DNA of 42,850 nucleotides from Bin87 sp964502995 (GCA_964502995.1 CAZCZB010000021.1:1-42850); one strand, 5' to 3'; shown: positions 23,547 through 32,171, counted from the first letter of the stretch. The notes: generated from the sequence alone by a model not told the origin. Numbers and translations are program-made.

Positions 23547-24603
23547 GGACCACGCGCCCGAGCGGGCCGCGCTCCGACACCAGGCGCCAGGCTTCGGCGA
23601 CGCCCTCGGCCGTAAGAGGGAGGGTTTGCGCGACTACCGGGCGGAGGTGTCCGTCGGCGGTGAGCCTGACCGTTTCCCGGAGCATGTCCAGGGAAACTCC
23701 TGATACGCCCAATATCCGGGCGTCGCGAAAGATCACCTCGGCCATCCTGAGGTTCACCGGCTGGCCCGACACGTCGCCCAACAGGACCAGCCGGCCAAAT
23801 TGTCCGAGGCAGCGGAGGGTTTCGGGCCAGAGCGGGGGGCCGACGGTGTCGATGACGGCGGCGACGCCAGCGTCGTCAGTCAGGGCGTTGACGAATCCGG
23901 AGAAATCGGGCAGGTCGCTGGCGTCTATTACCGCCAGGGCGCCCAGGGCTTCCAGCTGATCGACTTTGCCGGGAGACGTGGTTACGGCGATTGCCTGAGC
24001 GCCCCGGTGGACGGCGATTTGGAGGGCGTGGACGCCCAGGCCGCCGCCCGCGCCGGTAACGACCACGGTGTCGCCATCGGTTATCCCGGCGGACTGCACG
24101 GCGTTCAGGGCGACGCCGGCGGGACATGCGAGCAGGGCCGCCTCGTGGGCGGACACGTGGTCGGGGACCGGCGCGAGGGCGAAGGCCGGAACGGTCACAT
24201 ACTCCGCGAACCCTCCATCCCGGCCGTGGCCGATGCCCTGTCCGACCGCGCAACGGTGTTCGTGTCCGGAGCGGCAGCGATCACACCGGCCGCAGGCAGC
24301 TGTCAGCAGGGATACGGCGCGCGTTCCGATCAGTTCGTCAGACAGGTCGGGAGCGACGCGCACGATGGTTCCGGCAATTTCGTGGCCCAGCGTGACGCCT
24401 TCGGCGACGCCGCGGCGCAGGACGCCGCTCATGACCAGGAGATCGTGGTGGCAGAATCCGCAGGCATCGACGCGCAGCAACGCTTCGCCGGGGGCTGGGT
24501 CCGGCACGGGTTTGCTGACCATGGCGAGCCGGGGCGGCCGGCCCGGCTCGCGGACGGCCAATGCGGACATGGACCTGGGGATGTAATGGAGCGGCTGGGA
24601 CAT
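23515..24603 (-). CDS. Zinc-dependent alcohol dehydrogenase family protein (MDR)
   Basis: The 362-residue oxidoreductase has the catalytic zinc ligands in DACGFCHHD and LGHEIAG, the structural zinc loop CGRCDRCRSGHEHRC, and the Rossmann motif VVVTGAGGGLGVHALQIA. Substrate is unknown; family members oxidise alcohols or reduce aldehydes and enones with NAD(P)H. ATG 24603 is taken as start; the inner ATG 24570 (MSALAVREPGRPP) is nearly as good because it gives the typical N-terminus. Neither has a strong ribosome binding site. A longer frame reading into the divergent nfo gene is not credible. It overlaps the end of secF by 32 bases. Confidence 0.9.
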   Translation of the reverse strand: MSQPLHYIPRSMSALAVREPGRPPRLAMVSKPVPDPAPGEALLRVDACGFCHHDLLVMSGVLRRGVAEGVTLGHEIAGTIVRVAPDLSDELIGTRAVSLLTAACGRCDRCRSGHEHRCAVGQGIGHGRDGGFAEYVTVPAFALAPVPDHVSAHEAALLACPAGVALNAVQSAGITDGDTVVVTGAGGGLGVHALQIAVHRGAQAIAVTTSPGKVDQLEALGALAVIDASDLPDFSGFVNALTDDAGVAAVIDTVGPPLWPETLRCLGQFGRLVLLGDVSGQPVNLRMAEVIFRDARILGVSGVSLDMLRETVRLTADGHLRPVVAQTLPLTAEGVAEAWRLVSERGPLGRVVLTPPPPDDPA

Positions 24604-24673
24604 GGCACTTATGCGGGTGGGCAGGCTGTGGTAGGGTTTAGCGGTACAGTACAACTTCTGCGAGGAAAACAAA

Positions 24674-25537
24674 ATGATAATAGGCGCCCACGTGTCCGCC
24701 GCCGGCGGAATCAACAATGCCGTAGATCGGGCGGTTGAGATTGGAGCGGAGGCGGTGCAGATTTTTGGTTCGTCCACACGGTCATGGCGTTTCAAGGCGT
24801 TGACCGACGCGCAGGCGGAGAGCTTTCGGGAGAAGAACGCGGAAGCGGGCCTGGCGCCGCCGTTCCTGCACGCCATCTACCTGATCAACCTGGGCAATCC
24901 CAAACCTGAGAACGTCGAAAAGTCGGTCACGTCGTTGGTTCAATACATGTGCCTGGCGGACCAGATCGGGGCCGGCGGCGTGATCTTCCATCCCGGCAGT
25001 CACGGCGGCGCGGGCTACGATGGGGTGTTTCCGCAGGTGGTGGAGAGCATCAACCGGGTGCTGGATCAGACGCCGGACGGGCCGCTGCTGTGCCTGGAGA
25101 ACATGGCTGGAATGGGGCAGCACATTGGCGCGAAGTTCAGCGAGTTGGGAGATGTGCTGAAGGCGGTGGACAGCCCGCGCCTGGGCATCTGCCTGGATAC
25201 GCAGCACGCATTCGCCGCCGGGTACGATCTGACCAACCCGGAGGGAGTGGCCGGAATGATCGACGAATTCGATCGGGACATCGGGCTGGACAGGCTCTCG
25301 GCGGTGCATGCCAACGACTCCAAGCGAGCGTGCGGGTCAGGCGTGGACCGGCACGACAACATTGGCGAGGGGCTGATTGGCGAGGAGGGGTTTGCCAACA
25401 TAATGTCCCACCCTGCCTTTGCCGACGTGCCGTTCTTTCTCGAAGTGCCCGGGTTCGGCGAAGAAAGGAGCGGGCCCGACAAGCCCAACGTGGACATTCT
25501 GAAAGCGATACGAGAGCGTGTTGGGGCGGGCGGTTAG
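24674..25537 (+). CDS. nfo: Deoxyribonuclease IV (AP endonuclease)
   Basis: The 287-residue zinc enzyme cleaves DNA at abasic sites in base excision repair, the step after glycosylases such as the Fpg-type protein in this window. The N-terminus MIIGAHVSAAGGINNAVDRA and the metal-ligand motifs IFHPGSHGG, LCLENMAGMG, ICLDTQHAFAAGYD, VHANDSK, DRHDNIGEG and FFLEVPG cover all nine expected ligand positions of the Nfo TIM barrel. The ATG follows GCGAGGA. It is divergent from the dehydrogenase gene. Confidence 0.97.
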   Translation: MIIGAHVSAAGGINNAVDRAVEIGAEAVQIFGSSTRSWRFKALTDAQAESFREKNAEAGLAPPFLHAIYLINLGNPKPENVEKSVTSLVQYMCLADQIGAGGVIFHPGSHGGAGYDGVFPQVVESINRVLDQTPDGPLLCLENMAGMGQHIGAKFSELGDVLKAVDSPRLGICLDTQHAFAAGYDLTNPEGVAGMIDEFDRDIGLDRLSAVHANDSKRACGSGVDRHDNIGEGLIGEEGFANIMSHPAFADVPFFLEVPGFGEERSGPDKPNVDILKAIRERVGAGG

Positions 25538-25598
25538 GGATGAACCGCGACCGGGTTTGACCCAAGGTCCGGTTCGGAGGCGCGAAAGGCAAGGTTTG

Positions 25599-25620
25599 GG
25601 GGCGAATAATTATTCGCCCC
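25599..25620. repeat. Palindromic intergenic repeat (GGGCGAAT family), copy 2
   Basis: A perfect 22-base palindrome: GGGGCGAATAA followed by its exact reverse complement, then TACG. It lies between the convergent nfo and pgpA genes and could terminate both transcripts. Confidence 0.85.
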
Positions 25621-25651
25621 TACGCTTTGTACGTTTCTGGGGAAAAGAGCG

Positions 25652-26167
25652 TTAATTGTCTGCAAGCCGCAGGATCAGATGGGCCGCCGCCAATACCAGG
25701 GCGCCCCACGCGCCGGCGGCCACGTCGTCGAGCATGATTCCCCAGCCACCGTGTAGGTTTTCCAGGCGGCGACAGGGCCAGGGTTTCAGGATGTCGAAGG
25801 CCCGGAATACGACGAAAGCGGCGAGGAGCCAGAGGATGGAATTCCACGGTATCGCCAGGCACGTGATCCACATTCCGACGAATTCGTCCCATGTTGCGCT
25901 GCCCGGATCCGGGTTTTCGGAGGTGGACATGCGGCCGGTGGCCCACACTCCGACGGCCGTTCCGACGATGGACAGGCCGAGAGGGATGGCCAGCAACTGC
26001 CAACGGGTCCAGTCGGTCGGCGATGCCAGGGACGCCAGGTAGAGGATGACCCCCGCGCCCAGCGATCCGACGGTTCCGGGAGCGAACGGGGAGAGACCGC
26101 ACCCGAATCCCGAACCGATGAACCACGCGACGCGGTCGGGCCAGGGACTCCGGGGGGTGTCAGCCAT
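25652..26167 (-). CDS. pgpA: Phosphatidylglycerophosphatase A
   Basis: This 171-residue membrane enzyme dephosphorylates phosphatidylglycerophosphate to phosphatidylglycerol. Family motifs are clear: GFGCGLSPFAPGTVGSLGA (~18), WDEFVGMWI (~93), VVFRAFDILKPWP (~119) and HGGWGIMLDDVAAGAWG (~138), with several membrane helices. Its ATG overlaps the 3' end of the upstream zincin gene by 8 bases, so it is the last gene of a ybeY-zincin-pgpA operon. Confidence 0.93.
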   Translation of the reverse strand: MADTPRSPWPDRVAWFIGSGFGCGLSPFAPGTVGSLGAGVILYLASLASPTDWTRWQLLAIPLGLSIVGTAVGVWATGRMSTSENPDPGSATWDEFVGMWITCLAIPWNSILWLLAAFVVFRAFDILKPWPCRRLENLHGGWGIMLDDVAAGAWGALVLAAAHLILRLADN

Positions 26168-26597
26168 AACCCAGGCGGTGGAGATCGTCTTCTTCGAGGC
26201 CGAGGTAGTGGCCGATTTCGTGCAGCAAGGTGATGCGGACTTCGTTGACGACGGCGTCGTATGTGTCGCACATCTGCAGGATGGGCTCGCGGTAGATGTA
26301 GATGCAGTCGGGCAGGATGGGCTCGCCGCCGTATCGGTCGATCAGGGGGATGCCGACATAGAGTCCAAGCAAACTTGACGCGCTGCCATGACGATCGGGG
26401 AGCGGCACGCCCACGAACAGGCCCTGTGGGCTTGAATCTCCGGCGTCCGGGTCAAAGGCCCCTTCCGATTCCGGGCCGGGCCAGTCCTCCACCACGATGT
26501 CAATGTTGCCGTCGTCCACCGCGGCCCGGGCCTCCTGGGGTAATTGTTCGTAGGCGGACAACACGTGCTGCTCGAACTCCTGGCGGGACATTTGCAT
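26160..26597 (-). CDS. Zincin-like metallopeptidase family protein
   Basis: The 145-residue protein has the zincin helix LLHEIGHYLGLEEDDL (HExxH at 126-130) and the upstream strand CIYIYREPILQMC, as in the PF06262 family of small predicted metallopeptidases, whose substrates are unknown. Odd feature: the GLYVGIPLxDRxG motif is present twice in tandem (59-72 and 78-91), where relatives as I recall them have one. Met1 or Met3 could be the start. It lies 5 bases after ybeY and overlaps pgpA. Confidence 0.87.
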   Translation of the reverse strand: MQMSRQEFEQHVLSAYEQLPQEARAAVDDGNIDIVVEDWPGPESEGAFDPDAGDSSPQGLFVGVPLPDRHGSASSLLGLYVGIPLIDRYGGEPILPDCIYIYREPILQMCDTYDAVVNEVRITLLHEIGHYLGLEEDDLHRLGYG

Positions 26598-26602
26598 TGG
26601 CT

Positions 26603-27193
26603 CTAACCCTCCGACGGTCCAAAGATGGCAGACAGGGCGCGCTGTTCCAGTTCCTGCATGGCGCGGCGTTCCGAATCATCATAGTGGTCGTGCCCGAGCA
26701 GGTGCAACGCGCCGTGAACCAGCAGCAGGGCCAGTTCACGACACAAGGGCACATTTTGCTGCTGGGCCTGGCGAGATGCCTGGGGCAGCGAGATTACGAT
26801 GTCGCCGATGGGCGGCGGTTCGTCGTCCGGGATTGGGAAGTTGTCCGGAATGGGGAAGTTGTGCGGATGTTCCGGTTCCGCCGGGGGCGGTCCTGGTGCC
26901 GGTGGCTGGGTGTCGGGATCGTCGTCGCCCTCCCAGTGGCCGGCGTGTTGTGCCGAGAACGAAAGGACGTCGGTGGTTTCGTCGAGTCCGCGGTAGGTGC
27001 GGTTGAGGTCGCGGACAGTCTCATCGTCGGTGATGAGGAGGCTCACCTGTCCCGGGGTGTCGGGTTCCAGTATCTGGGCCAATCCGTGACGGATGGCTGC
27101 GGTGAACCAGTCGGATTCGGGGACGGAAACACCGGTGACCGATGGATCGGTTTCGACAGAAACGATGATGTTGGGCAAGAGGGATGGCGTCAT
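26603..27193 (-). CDS. ybeY: Endoribonuclease YbeY (rRNA maturation factor)
   Basis: The 196-residue protein trims the 3' end of 16S rRNA and takes part in ribosome quality control. The zinc motif HGALHLLGHDH (160-170) and the strands VSLLITDDETVRDLNRTYRG and DETTDVLSFS identify it. Between DVLSFS and GDIVISL, normally a few residues apart, there is a roughly 48-residue Pro/Asp/Glu-rich insert (82-129) that includes NFPIPD twice in a row. ATG 27193 gives a standard N-terminus but has no good ribosome binding site. It is the first gene of the ybeY-zincin-pgpA operon. Confidence 0.92.
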   Translation of the reverse strand: MTPSLLPNIIVSVETDPSVTGVSVPESDWFTAAIRHGLAQILEPDTPGQVSLLITDDETVRDLNRTYRGLDETTDVLSFSAQHAGHWEGDDDPDTQPPAPGPPPAEPEHPHNFPIPDNFPIPDDEPPPIGDIVISLPQASRQAQQQNVPLCRELALLLVHGALHLLGHDHYDDSERRAMQELEQRALSAIFGPSEG

Positions 27194-27227
27194 GGGTGGT
27201 GTTGAGAGATGTGGTGTTACGAAAGTA

Positions 27228-27257
27228 GGAGCGGCCGCGCCATGGCGCGACCGCTCC
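27228..27257 (-). terminator. Hairpin after the DUF11 gene
   Basis: GGAGCGGCCGCGC and GCGCGACCGCTCC form a 13-bp stem with one mismatch around CATG, 28 bases past the stop of the DUF11 gene. The minus-strand T content after the stem is low (CTACTTTCG). Confidence 0.5.
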
Positions 27258-27284
27258 ATTATTTGCGAGTGATTGCCTCCTAGT

Positions 27285-29654
27285 TTACTGGGCGATGATC
27301 GTGGTGCCCTGGGTCTTTTCGTTGGTACCGCCAAATTCCTGATAGGTCAGCGTGGCGGTGGCTTGACCACTTCCTTCCTCGATTGCTTCCGCAGTGACGG
27401 TGAAGGTATGGGTTTGACCGGCCCCCACTGTGTCGAGGTTGAAGGTGGCTCCGTTGTCTGAGATGGTACCGGCGCCAGCACTCTGGATGGCCCAATGGTC
27501 ATTGAGAGTGACCACGACCTGAATGTTGGTCATCGGAGCGGTTGAACCCTGGTTGTCCACGGTGATGGTGAACGTTACGAGTTCTCCGACGAGCGCGGGG
27601 TCGGGATTGTCGACGATGTTGATGTCGGCGCCAGCGGCAGGAATGATCCTGATACCGAGGGAGTCGTCATCGGTTGCGCGTTCGGTGGTGGTCACGCTGG
27701 CCATGTTGTCGGGTTCACCGGCAGTATCGCCACGCAGAGTAACCGTAACCGAGTGCGTGCCTCCGACCGGGAGGTTGACGGCAGGCCAGGTTACGACGTT
27801 GCCGCTGGCGGTTCCGCCGCCAGTGCTACTGACGTAGGACATTTGGCTGGGGAACGTGTCGGTGATGACCACGCCGGTCAGGTCAGCATCGCCGGTGTTG
27901 GTAACGGTAAGGGTGTAGGGTGCGATTTGACCGGTGTACAGCACGGGCCGTCCGGTCTTCTCGATCTCGATGGTGGGAAGCAGGGCGGTAACGGTGGCGC
28001 TGGCGAACTGTTCGCTCTGCCCGCTCAGTTCCCGTTCGTCCCAGTCCACGGTGACCTCGTTGGTGAAATCGCCACGCTGGTCGGCCTGGACGACGATGGT
28101 GTACGTCTGGGACTCGCCGGCTGCCAACTGAGGAATCGACGTGGCAAGATCGCTGGATATCTGCGTGAGGCCTTCGTCCAGAACGTCAGTAATCACGACG
28201 TTGTTTGCGGCGGCGTCCGGATTGTTATTGGTAACCACGATTGTGAAGGTAGCCTGTTCGCCGACCAGAATCTGCTCAGGATCGACGGTCTTGGTCACCG
28301 AGACTTCCGGCGCCCGGACGGTGACCGAAGCGTTGGCCGTTTTCTCCGTTGGGTCTTCGGTGGAAGTAACCGTAACCGTGTTGGTATGAGTGCCGACGGC
28401 GGTTGCGGTACCGCTGATGGTGAAGCTCATGGTTGCACCGGCGGCCAAGTCAAGATCTTCCCAGGCCAGTGCGCCGGCGCTATCGCTGTCGGGCGCAATG
28501 TTGTACGCGATGTTATCGAACGACGCGAACGGGAATACGTCGGCAACGTCGACGCCGGTGAGGCTGCCCTCGCTGCTCAGGTTGGTGACGTCGATGGTGA
28601 AGGTGACCGGTTCGCCGATGTTGACGACTTCGGGACTCGCGGTCTTGGTAACTGCAAGGGTGCCCGCGACCCACTGCTTGGGGAACGTGCAGCTGAACAT
28701 CGGGCGATTTTCCGAGTCAACGACGGACACTGTCACTGCGTTGTCGCCGGGAATGGGACTAACCTGGTACAGGGTAAGCGTAGCCGTTCCGTCAGCGCCG
28801 GTGGTTACAGTTCTTTCGGTGACTGATGATCCTTCTACAAATGTTGCAGCGGGATCGTTGTCGGTGATCCTCCATTCCGTGGTTTCACCGGCCAGTGGGT
28901 GGGCGGGATAGCCGTCCACGTCCATACCCGAACTGGCCCGGAAGACCGTTATCGTCATGTCATGCGAAGTGCCCGCCTGGTTGGGAGCGGGCGCCAGCGG
29001 GTTACAAATGATGTCTTTGTCAATCCAGTGCTTGACGGCGAACACCTTGTGAGTGTCGTTATCAAGGATGCCGGGGGCGTAGGCGGTCACGTCGGTATCA
29101 CCCTCTCGGGTGGCCGTGATGGTGACGGTGGCCTGCCCCGTAGCATTGGTCGATGTCAAACCGTAGTGGTTGTCGACCTTATGAGGGCCGTTTCCGCCCA
29201 GGGAAACAATGTCGCCAACGGAGTAGATGATGTTTCCGTTGCCGTCCACGGCGCCGCTGAACCGGTTGAGTATGAATTCAACGGCAGCGCCTGCGGCCGG
29301 GGAGCCATCGGCTTCCCGCACTGTTACGGTGAAGGTGTGCTGAGTTTTGACCGGGTTCCAGTCTTCGACGGGATCTATAGTTATGCTGGTTGGTACGGAG
29401 GTCTGGGGAGACACCGAGGGGGGACCCTGGGGGGTTTGTTCCTCGACGGTCAACTCAGGTGGCGCCTGAAACAGGCTGCTTTCCGATGGAGCCAAAGGCA
29501 CCGACGATTCCGCCAGTTGGTCGGGTTGGACGGAGGCGATCGGTGGTGGCGCGTCCGTTGACATCATCTGGCCGATGAAAACGGCCGCTATGATCGCCAA
29601 AACGGCCACACTGCCCATCAGCCACGGGATATACCTGCCGGAGAGCACATTCAT
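27285..29654 (-). CDS. DUF11-repeat surface protein with N-terminal membrane anchor
   Basis: The 789-residue protein has one N-terminal membrane helix (WLMGSVAVLAIIAAVFIG, residues ~11-28), a Pro-rich linker, two bacterial Ig-like regions (~100-330; for example HTFTVTVREADGSPAAGAAV), and four DUF11 domains beginning near residues 338, 460, 568 and 685. Each of these opens with a GExVTFTIxVTNxG pattern and continues with VVITDxFP. Such proteins are exported and form stalk-like surface structures in cell-envelope layers or adhesion. No sorting signal or catalytic domain is visible, so it is probably tethered by the uncleaved N-terminal helix. ATG 29654 follows AGAGGA; the longer frame has no support. 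It is monocistronic, with a strong promoter. Confidence 0.88.
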   Translation of the reverse strand: MNVLSGRYIPWLMGSVAVLAIIAAVFIGQMMSTDAPPPIASVQPDQLAESSVPLAPSESSLFQAPPELTVEEQTPQGPPSVSPQTSVPTSITIDPVEDWNPVKTQHTFTVTVREADGSPAAGAAVEFILNRFSGAVDGNGNIIYSVGDIVSLGGNGPHKVDNHYGLTSTNATGQATVTITATREGDTDVTAYAPGILDNDTHKVFAVKHWIDKDIICNPLAPAPNQAGTSHDMTITVFRASSGMDVDGYPAHPLAGETTEWRITDNDPAATFVEGSSVTERTVTTGADGTATLTLYQVSPIPGDNAVTVSVVDSENRPMFSCTFPKQWVAGTLAVTKTASPEVVNIGEPVTFTIDVTNLSSEGSLTGVDVADVFPFASFDNIAYNIAPDSDSAGALAWEDLDLAAGATMSFTISGTATAVGTHTNTVTVTSTEDPTEKTANASVTVRAPEVSVTKTVDPEQILVGEQATFTIVVTNNNPDAAANNVVITDVLDEGLTQISSDLATSIPQLAAGESQTYTIVVQADQRGDFTNEVTVDWDERELSGQSEQFASATVTALLPTIEIEKTGRPVLYTGQIAPYTLTVTNTGDADLTGVVITDTFPSQMSYVSSTGGGTASGNVVTWPAVNLPVGGTHSVTVTLRGDTAGEPDNMASVTTTERATDDDSLGIRIIPAAGADINIVDNPDPALVGELVTFTITVDNQGSTAPMTNIQVVVTLNDHWAIQSAGAGTISDNGATFNLDTVGAGQTHTFTVTAEAIEEGSGQATATLTYQEFGGTNEKTQGTTIIAQ

Positions 29655-29745
29655 AACGTAGTTCCTCTTGGTTGGGTGTATGGTGAATCTGGAACCGATG
29701 TTGGCCAGACATAACATTCTCGCCAACGAAAACGCAGCGGTCGTA

Positions 29746-29774
29746 ATTGTGCCAGTGGCGTTGCACGGTGTCAA
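29746..29774 (-). promoter_or_regulatory. Strong promoter of the DUF11 surface protein gene
   Basis: On the minus strand TTGACA (29774-29769), a 17-bp spacer and CACAAT (29751-29746) preceded by TGG. An AT-rich region follows upstream, as in UP elements. It is 92 bases before the start codon. Confidence 0.7.
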
Positions 29775-30000
29775 TCAGAAACGCGCTCACCTTTATTATG
29801 TTTTTAGGAAAATGTTTGACTTTCAAGGACGCCGGGGAATCATAACGTAGCCGGGCGGTCGGGCCGAATGACGCGGAGCCGCAACGGGGCGATTGCATCG
29901 TAGTGGTCGCGCCGGAGATGGGCGCATGGAGTGCGGGAAACCGGTAATTTCAGCCGTTGCCGCGGTTCCGGTTCGCCGGATTTGCCGACTGCCCGATTGC

Positions 30001-30190
30001 TGTGTCCACCGGGTTTTGCGGGCTGTGTCCACCGGGTTTTGCGGGCTGTGTCCACCGGGTTTTGCGGGCTGTGTCCNNNNNNNNNNNNNNNNNNNNNNNN
30101 NNNNNNNNNNNNNNNNNNNNNNNNNNNNNNNNNNNNNNNNNNNNNNNNNNNNNNNNNNNNNNNNNNNNNNNNNNNNACCGGGTTTTGCGG
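30001..30190. repeat. 23-bp tandem repeat array interrupted by the assembly gap
   Basis: Three exact 23-bp units, each TGTGTCCACCGGGTTTTGCG plus GGC, lie at 30001-30069, with a fourth starting at 30070 and cut by 100 N (30077-30176). The sequence resumes inside a unit (ACCGGGTTTTGCGG). There are no spacers, so it is not CRISPR. The gap has the default size used by scaffolders, so the true copy number is unknown. Confidence 0.85.
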
Positions 30191-30345
30191 ATGGAACGAT
30201 TGCGGGGAATGCCGGCGTGGTTGTGGGAGTGGAAGGACGCCAGCGTGATAAAATGGGCGGCGTGGACCGGCAATCCTCGCCGACCGGGTCTGACGCGGGT
30301 ATCGCGCAGCAATCGGTTGGCCAAGTCAGCCCATGAGAGTTCCTG

Positions 30346-30822
30346 ATGATGAGCGACGACCAACACGGCCTCCAACCCGACTCCGGGAACGACAGGTGGG
30401 CTGATTTTGCCCTCCCTGAAGAAGGGGTCGCGGACCTCACGGATCGGCTGACCGAATTCCTGCCGGAGCAGGACGAAAGCGATCCTCCACTGATAATCGG
30501 TCAGGTGCTGGACGATTTCATCGACCAGTCGGGCGCGATGCCGGAAAACATTCGCGAGGACGACGCCCACGCGTTCATTTGCCAGTTGCAGATGGCCGTT
30601 ACGCTGGCCTATCAATTGGGCCGGCTGGAGGCTAGCTCGCCCGACATGGTGAGGCGGTTTATCCTGGAGGCCATCGAGAAATGGGAGGCGCGACCGCTGC
30701 CCGACTCGCTGGATTTCGTGGAGGCGGATTTCCGGAAGCCCAAGGAACTGGTGCTGCCGCGGCTGCGCCGGTGGTGGCTGGAGAATCTGACCGCCGAGGA
30801 CTACTACTGGGACGAGGACTGA
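30346..30822 (+). CDS. Hypothetical acidic protein
   Basis: This 158-residue soluble, strongly acidic protein is one I do not recognise. It has an N-terminal low-complexity acidic part, a helical core (PPLIIGQVLDDFIDQSG; FICQLQMAVTLAYQLGRLEA), and a Trp-rich end RLRRWWLENLTAEDYYWDED. The ATGATG start follows GAGAG. It is on the same strand as, and 90 bases before, the amidohydrolase gene, so co-transcription is possible. Coding reality is supported by length, composition and a start with a ribosome binding site. Confidence 0.6.
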   Translation: MMSDDQHGLQPDSGNDRWADFALPEEGVADLTDRLTEFLPEQDESDPPLIIGQVLDDFIDQSGAMPENIREDDAHAFICQLQMAVTLAYQLGRLEASSPDMVRRFILEAIEKWEARPLPDSLDFVEADFRKPKELVLPRLRRWWLENLTAEDYYWDED

Positions 30823-30912
30823 CGGAGCGCCCGATGGGTGGTTCCATGCAGGGGCGAGTTTCGGATCCGCCCCGCCGACTATTCAGGAATTGGCAGGAGG
30901 GATTTGGCGCCC

Positions 30913-32091
30913 ATGACTACTGCTACTTATGACCTGGTGCTGACCGGCGGCAACCTGCTTGATCCGGCGCTGGGTATCAACGACGAACCGCGGGACGTTG
31001 CGTTCAAGGACGGCAAGGTGGCGGCGGTGGCCGAGCGCATCGACCCCACGAGCGCAGAGCAGGCGCTGGACGCGACCGGCAAGCTGATCACACCCGGCCT
31101 GGTTGATCTGCACGGCCATTTTTACCACGGCGGCAGCGGCAGCGCGGTACATGCGGACCAGACCTGCCTGGGCAGCGGCGTGACCACCGGCGTGGACGCC
31201 GGGAGTTCCGGATTTTTGAACTACGGAGCCATGCGGGACTACGTGTTTCCGGCCCACCGGACGCGGCTGATCGCGTTTTTGCACATCGGCGCGGTGGGGC
31301 TGGCGGCCAACCGCGTGCTGGGCGGCGGCCTCCACGACATGAGGATAATTGACGTTGGGGAGACGGTGCAGGCGATCAAGGGGAACCCGGAACTGCTTTT
31401 CGGCGTGAAGGTGCGGATGCACTACGACGCGGTGGCCCGCTGGAACGCCCACGAAGCGATGGCGAAGGCCAGGGAGGCGGCCACCGAGGCCGGAGTGCGC
31501 CTGATGGTACACGTGAGCGGAACGCCGATTCCCCTGCCCGACGTGCTGGAACACCTGGGGCCCGGCGACATTTCCACCCACGCATTCAACGGACTGCCGG
31601 ATAACATTCTGGACAACAACGGCAAGATCCGGCCCGAGGTGAAGGACGCGGCGGATCGCGGCGTCATCATGGATGTTGCGCACGCCGGAGTCCATTGCGA
31701 CGTTGAGGTGGTAAAGGCGGCGATGGACCAGGGTATCGTGCCGGATACGATCAGCACCGACATCCACATCGCTCCTGCAGGACGCATCGTGTACCTGATG
31801 AATGACCTGGTGAGCAAGTTCCACGCGCTGGGGATGTCGCTTTCGGATGCGATTTACGCCAGCACGGCGCGGCCGGCCCAGGTGCTGGGACTGCAGGACA
31901 AGATCGGCTCGCTGGGCGTGGGCATGGCGGGAGACGCTGCGGTGTGGGAGCGGCGCCAGGGCAGGTTTGTCTGGCACGACATGGCCGGGCACAACGTGGA
32001 CGGCTCGCTGCGCCTGGATTCGTTCGCCACGGTGATGGGCGGCATGGTGGCCTGGCGCGAGGGGCGCCTGTTGCAGATGGGCGAGTGCTGA
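30913..32091 (+). CDS. Amidohydrolase/deacetylase family metallohydrolase
   Basis: The 392-residue dihydroorotase-like TIM-barrel enzyme shows TPGLVDLHGHFYHGG (HxH metal ligands, ~60), GVKVRMHYDAV with the likely bridging carboxylated Lys (~160), RLMVHVSG and ISTHAFNG (metal His), and TISTDIHIAP (Asp ligand, ~280). The ILDNNGKIRPEV and VIMDVAHAG segments match the amidohydrolase/deacetylase subgroup, which includes N-acyl amino acid deacetylases; the substrate is unknown. ATG 30913 gives the standard MTTATYDLVLTGG start with GGCAGGAGGG upstream, though at a long 12-13 base spacing; a longer frame to 30838 is unlikely. It heads a forward block with PAC2 and M20 genes. Confidence 0.9.
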   Translation: MTTATYDLVLTGGNLLDPALGINDEPRDVAFKDGKVAAVAERIDPTSAEQALDATGKLITPGLVDLHGHFYHGGSGSAVHADQTCLGSGVTTGVDAGSSGFLNYGAMRDYVFPAHRTRLIAFLHIGAVGLAANRVLGGGLHDMRIIDVGETVQAIKGNPELLFGVKVRMHYDAVARWNAHEAMAKAREAATEAGVRLMVHVSGTPIPLPDVLEHLGPGDISTHAFNGLPDNILDNNGKIRPEVKDAADRGVIMDVAHAGVHCDVEVVKAAMDQGIVPDTISTDIHIAPAGRIVYLMNDLVSKFHALGMSLSDAIYASTARPAQVLGLQDKIGSLGVGMAGDAAVWERRQGRFVWHDMAGHNVDGSLRLDSFATVMGGMVAWREGRLLQMGEC

Positions 32092-32149
32092 CGGGTTCCG
32101 ATTTACCCTTCCGCATGGCTACGCCGCAGTTTAGTGGTTTCTGTTTGAA

Positions 32150-32171
32150 GGGGCGAACAATTATCCGTCCC
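32150..32171. repeat. Palindromic intergenic repeat (GGGCGAAT family), copy 3, degraded
   Basis: GGGGCGAACAA followed by TTATCCGTCCC: the same frame as the 22-base palindrome at 25599, with three substitutions that break pairing. It lies in the 193-bp spacer between the amidohydrolase and PAC2 genes. Confidence 0.65.

Larger units (their letters stand above)
29655..30345. other. 691-bp spacer with promoter, tandem repeat and assembly gap
   Basis: It contains the DUF11 gene promoter, an AT-rich stretch near 29790-29830, a 23-bp tandem repeat array at 30001-30190 and a 100-base run of N. The open frames that pass through the N run are not supported. No gene is visible. Confidence 0.7.

Noticed and set aside
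24604..24876. N-terminal extension of the alcohol dehydrogenase
   Set aside because: It runs antisense into nfo and has no family similarity.
30001..30190. Possible CRISPR array
   Set aside because: The 23-bp units are directly adjacent with no spacers.
29823..30615. Open frames running through the 100-N gap
   Set aside because: The N run has an arbitrary length and the frames are made of the 23-bp repeat, so no coding claim can be made.
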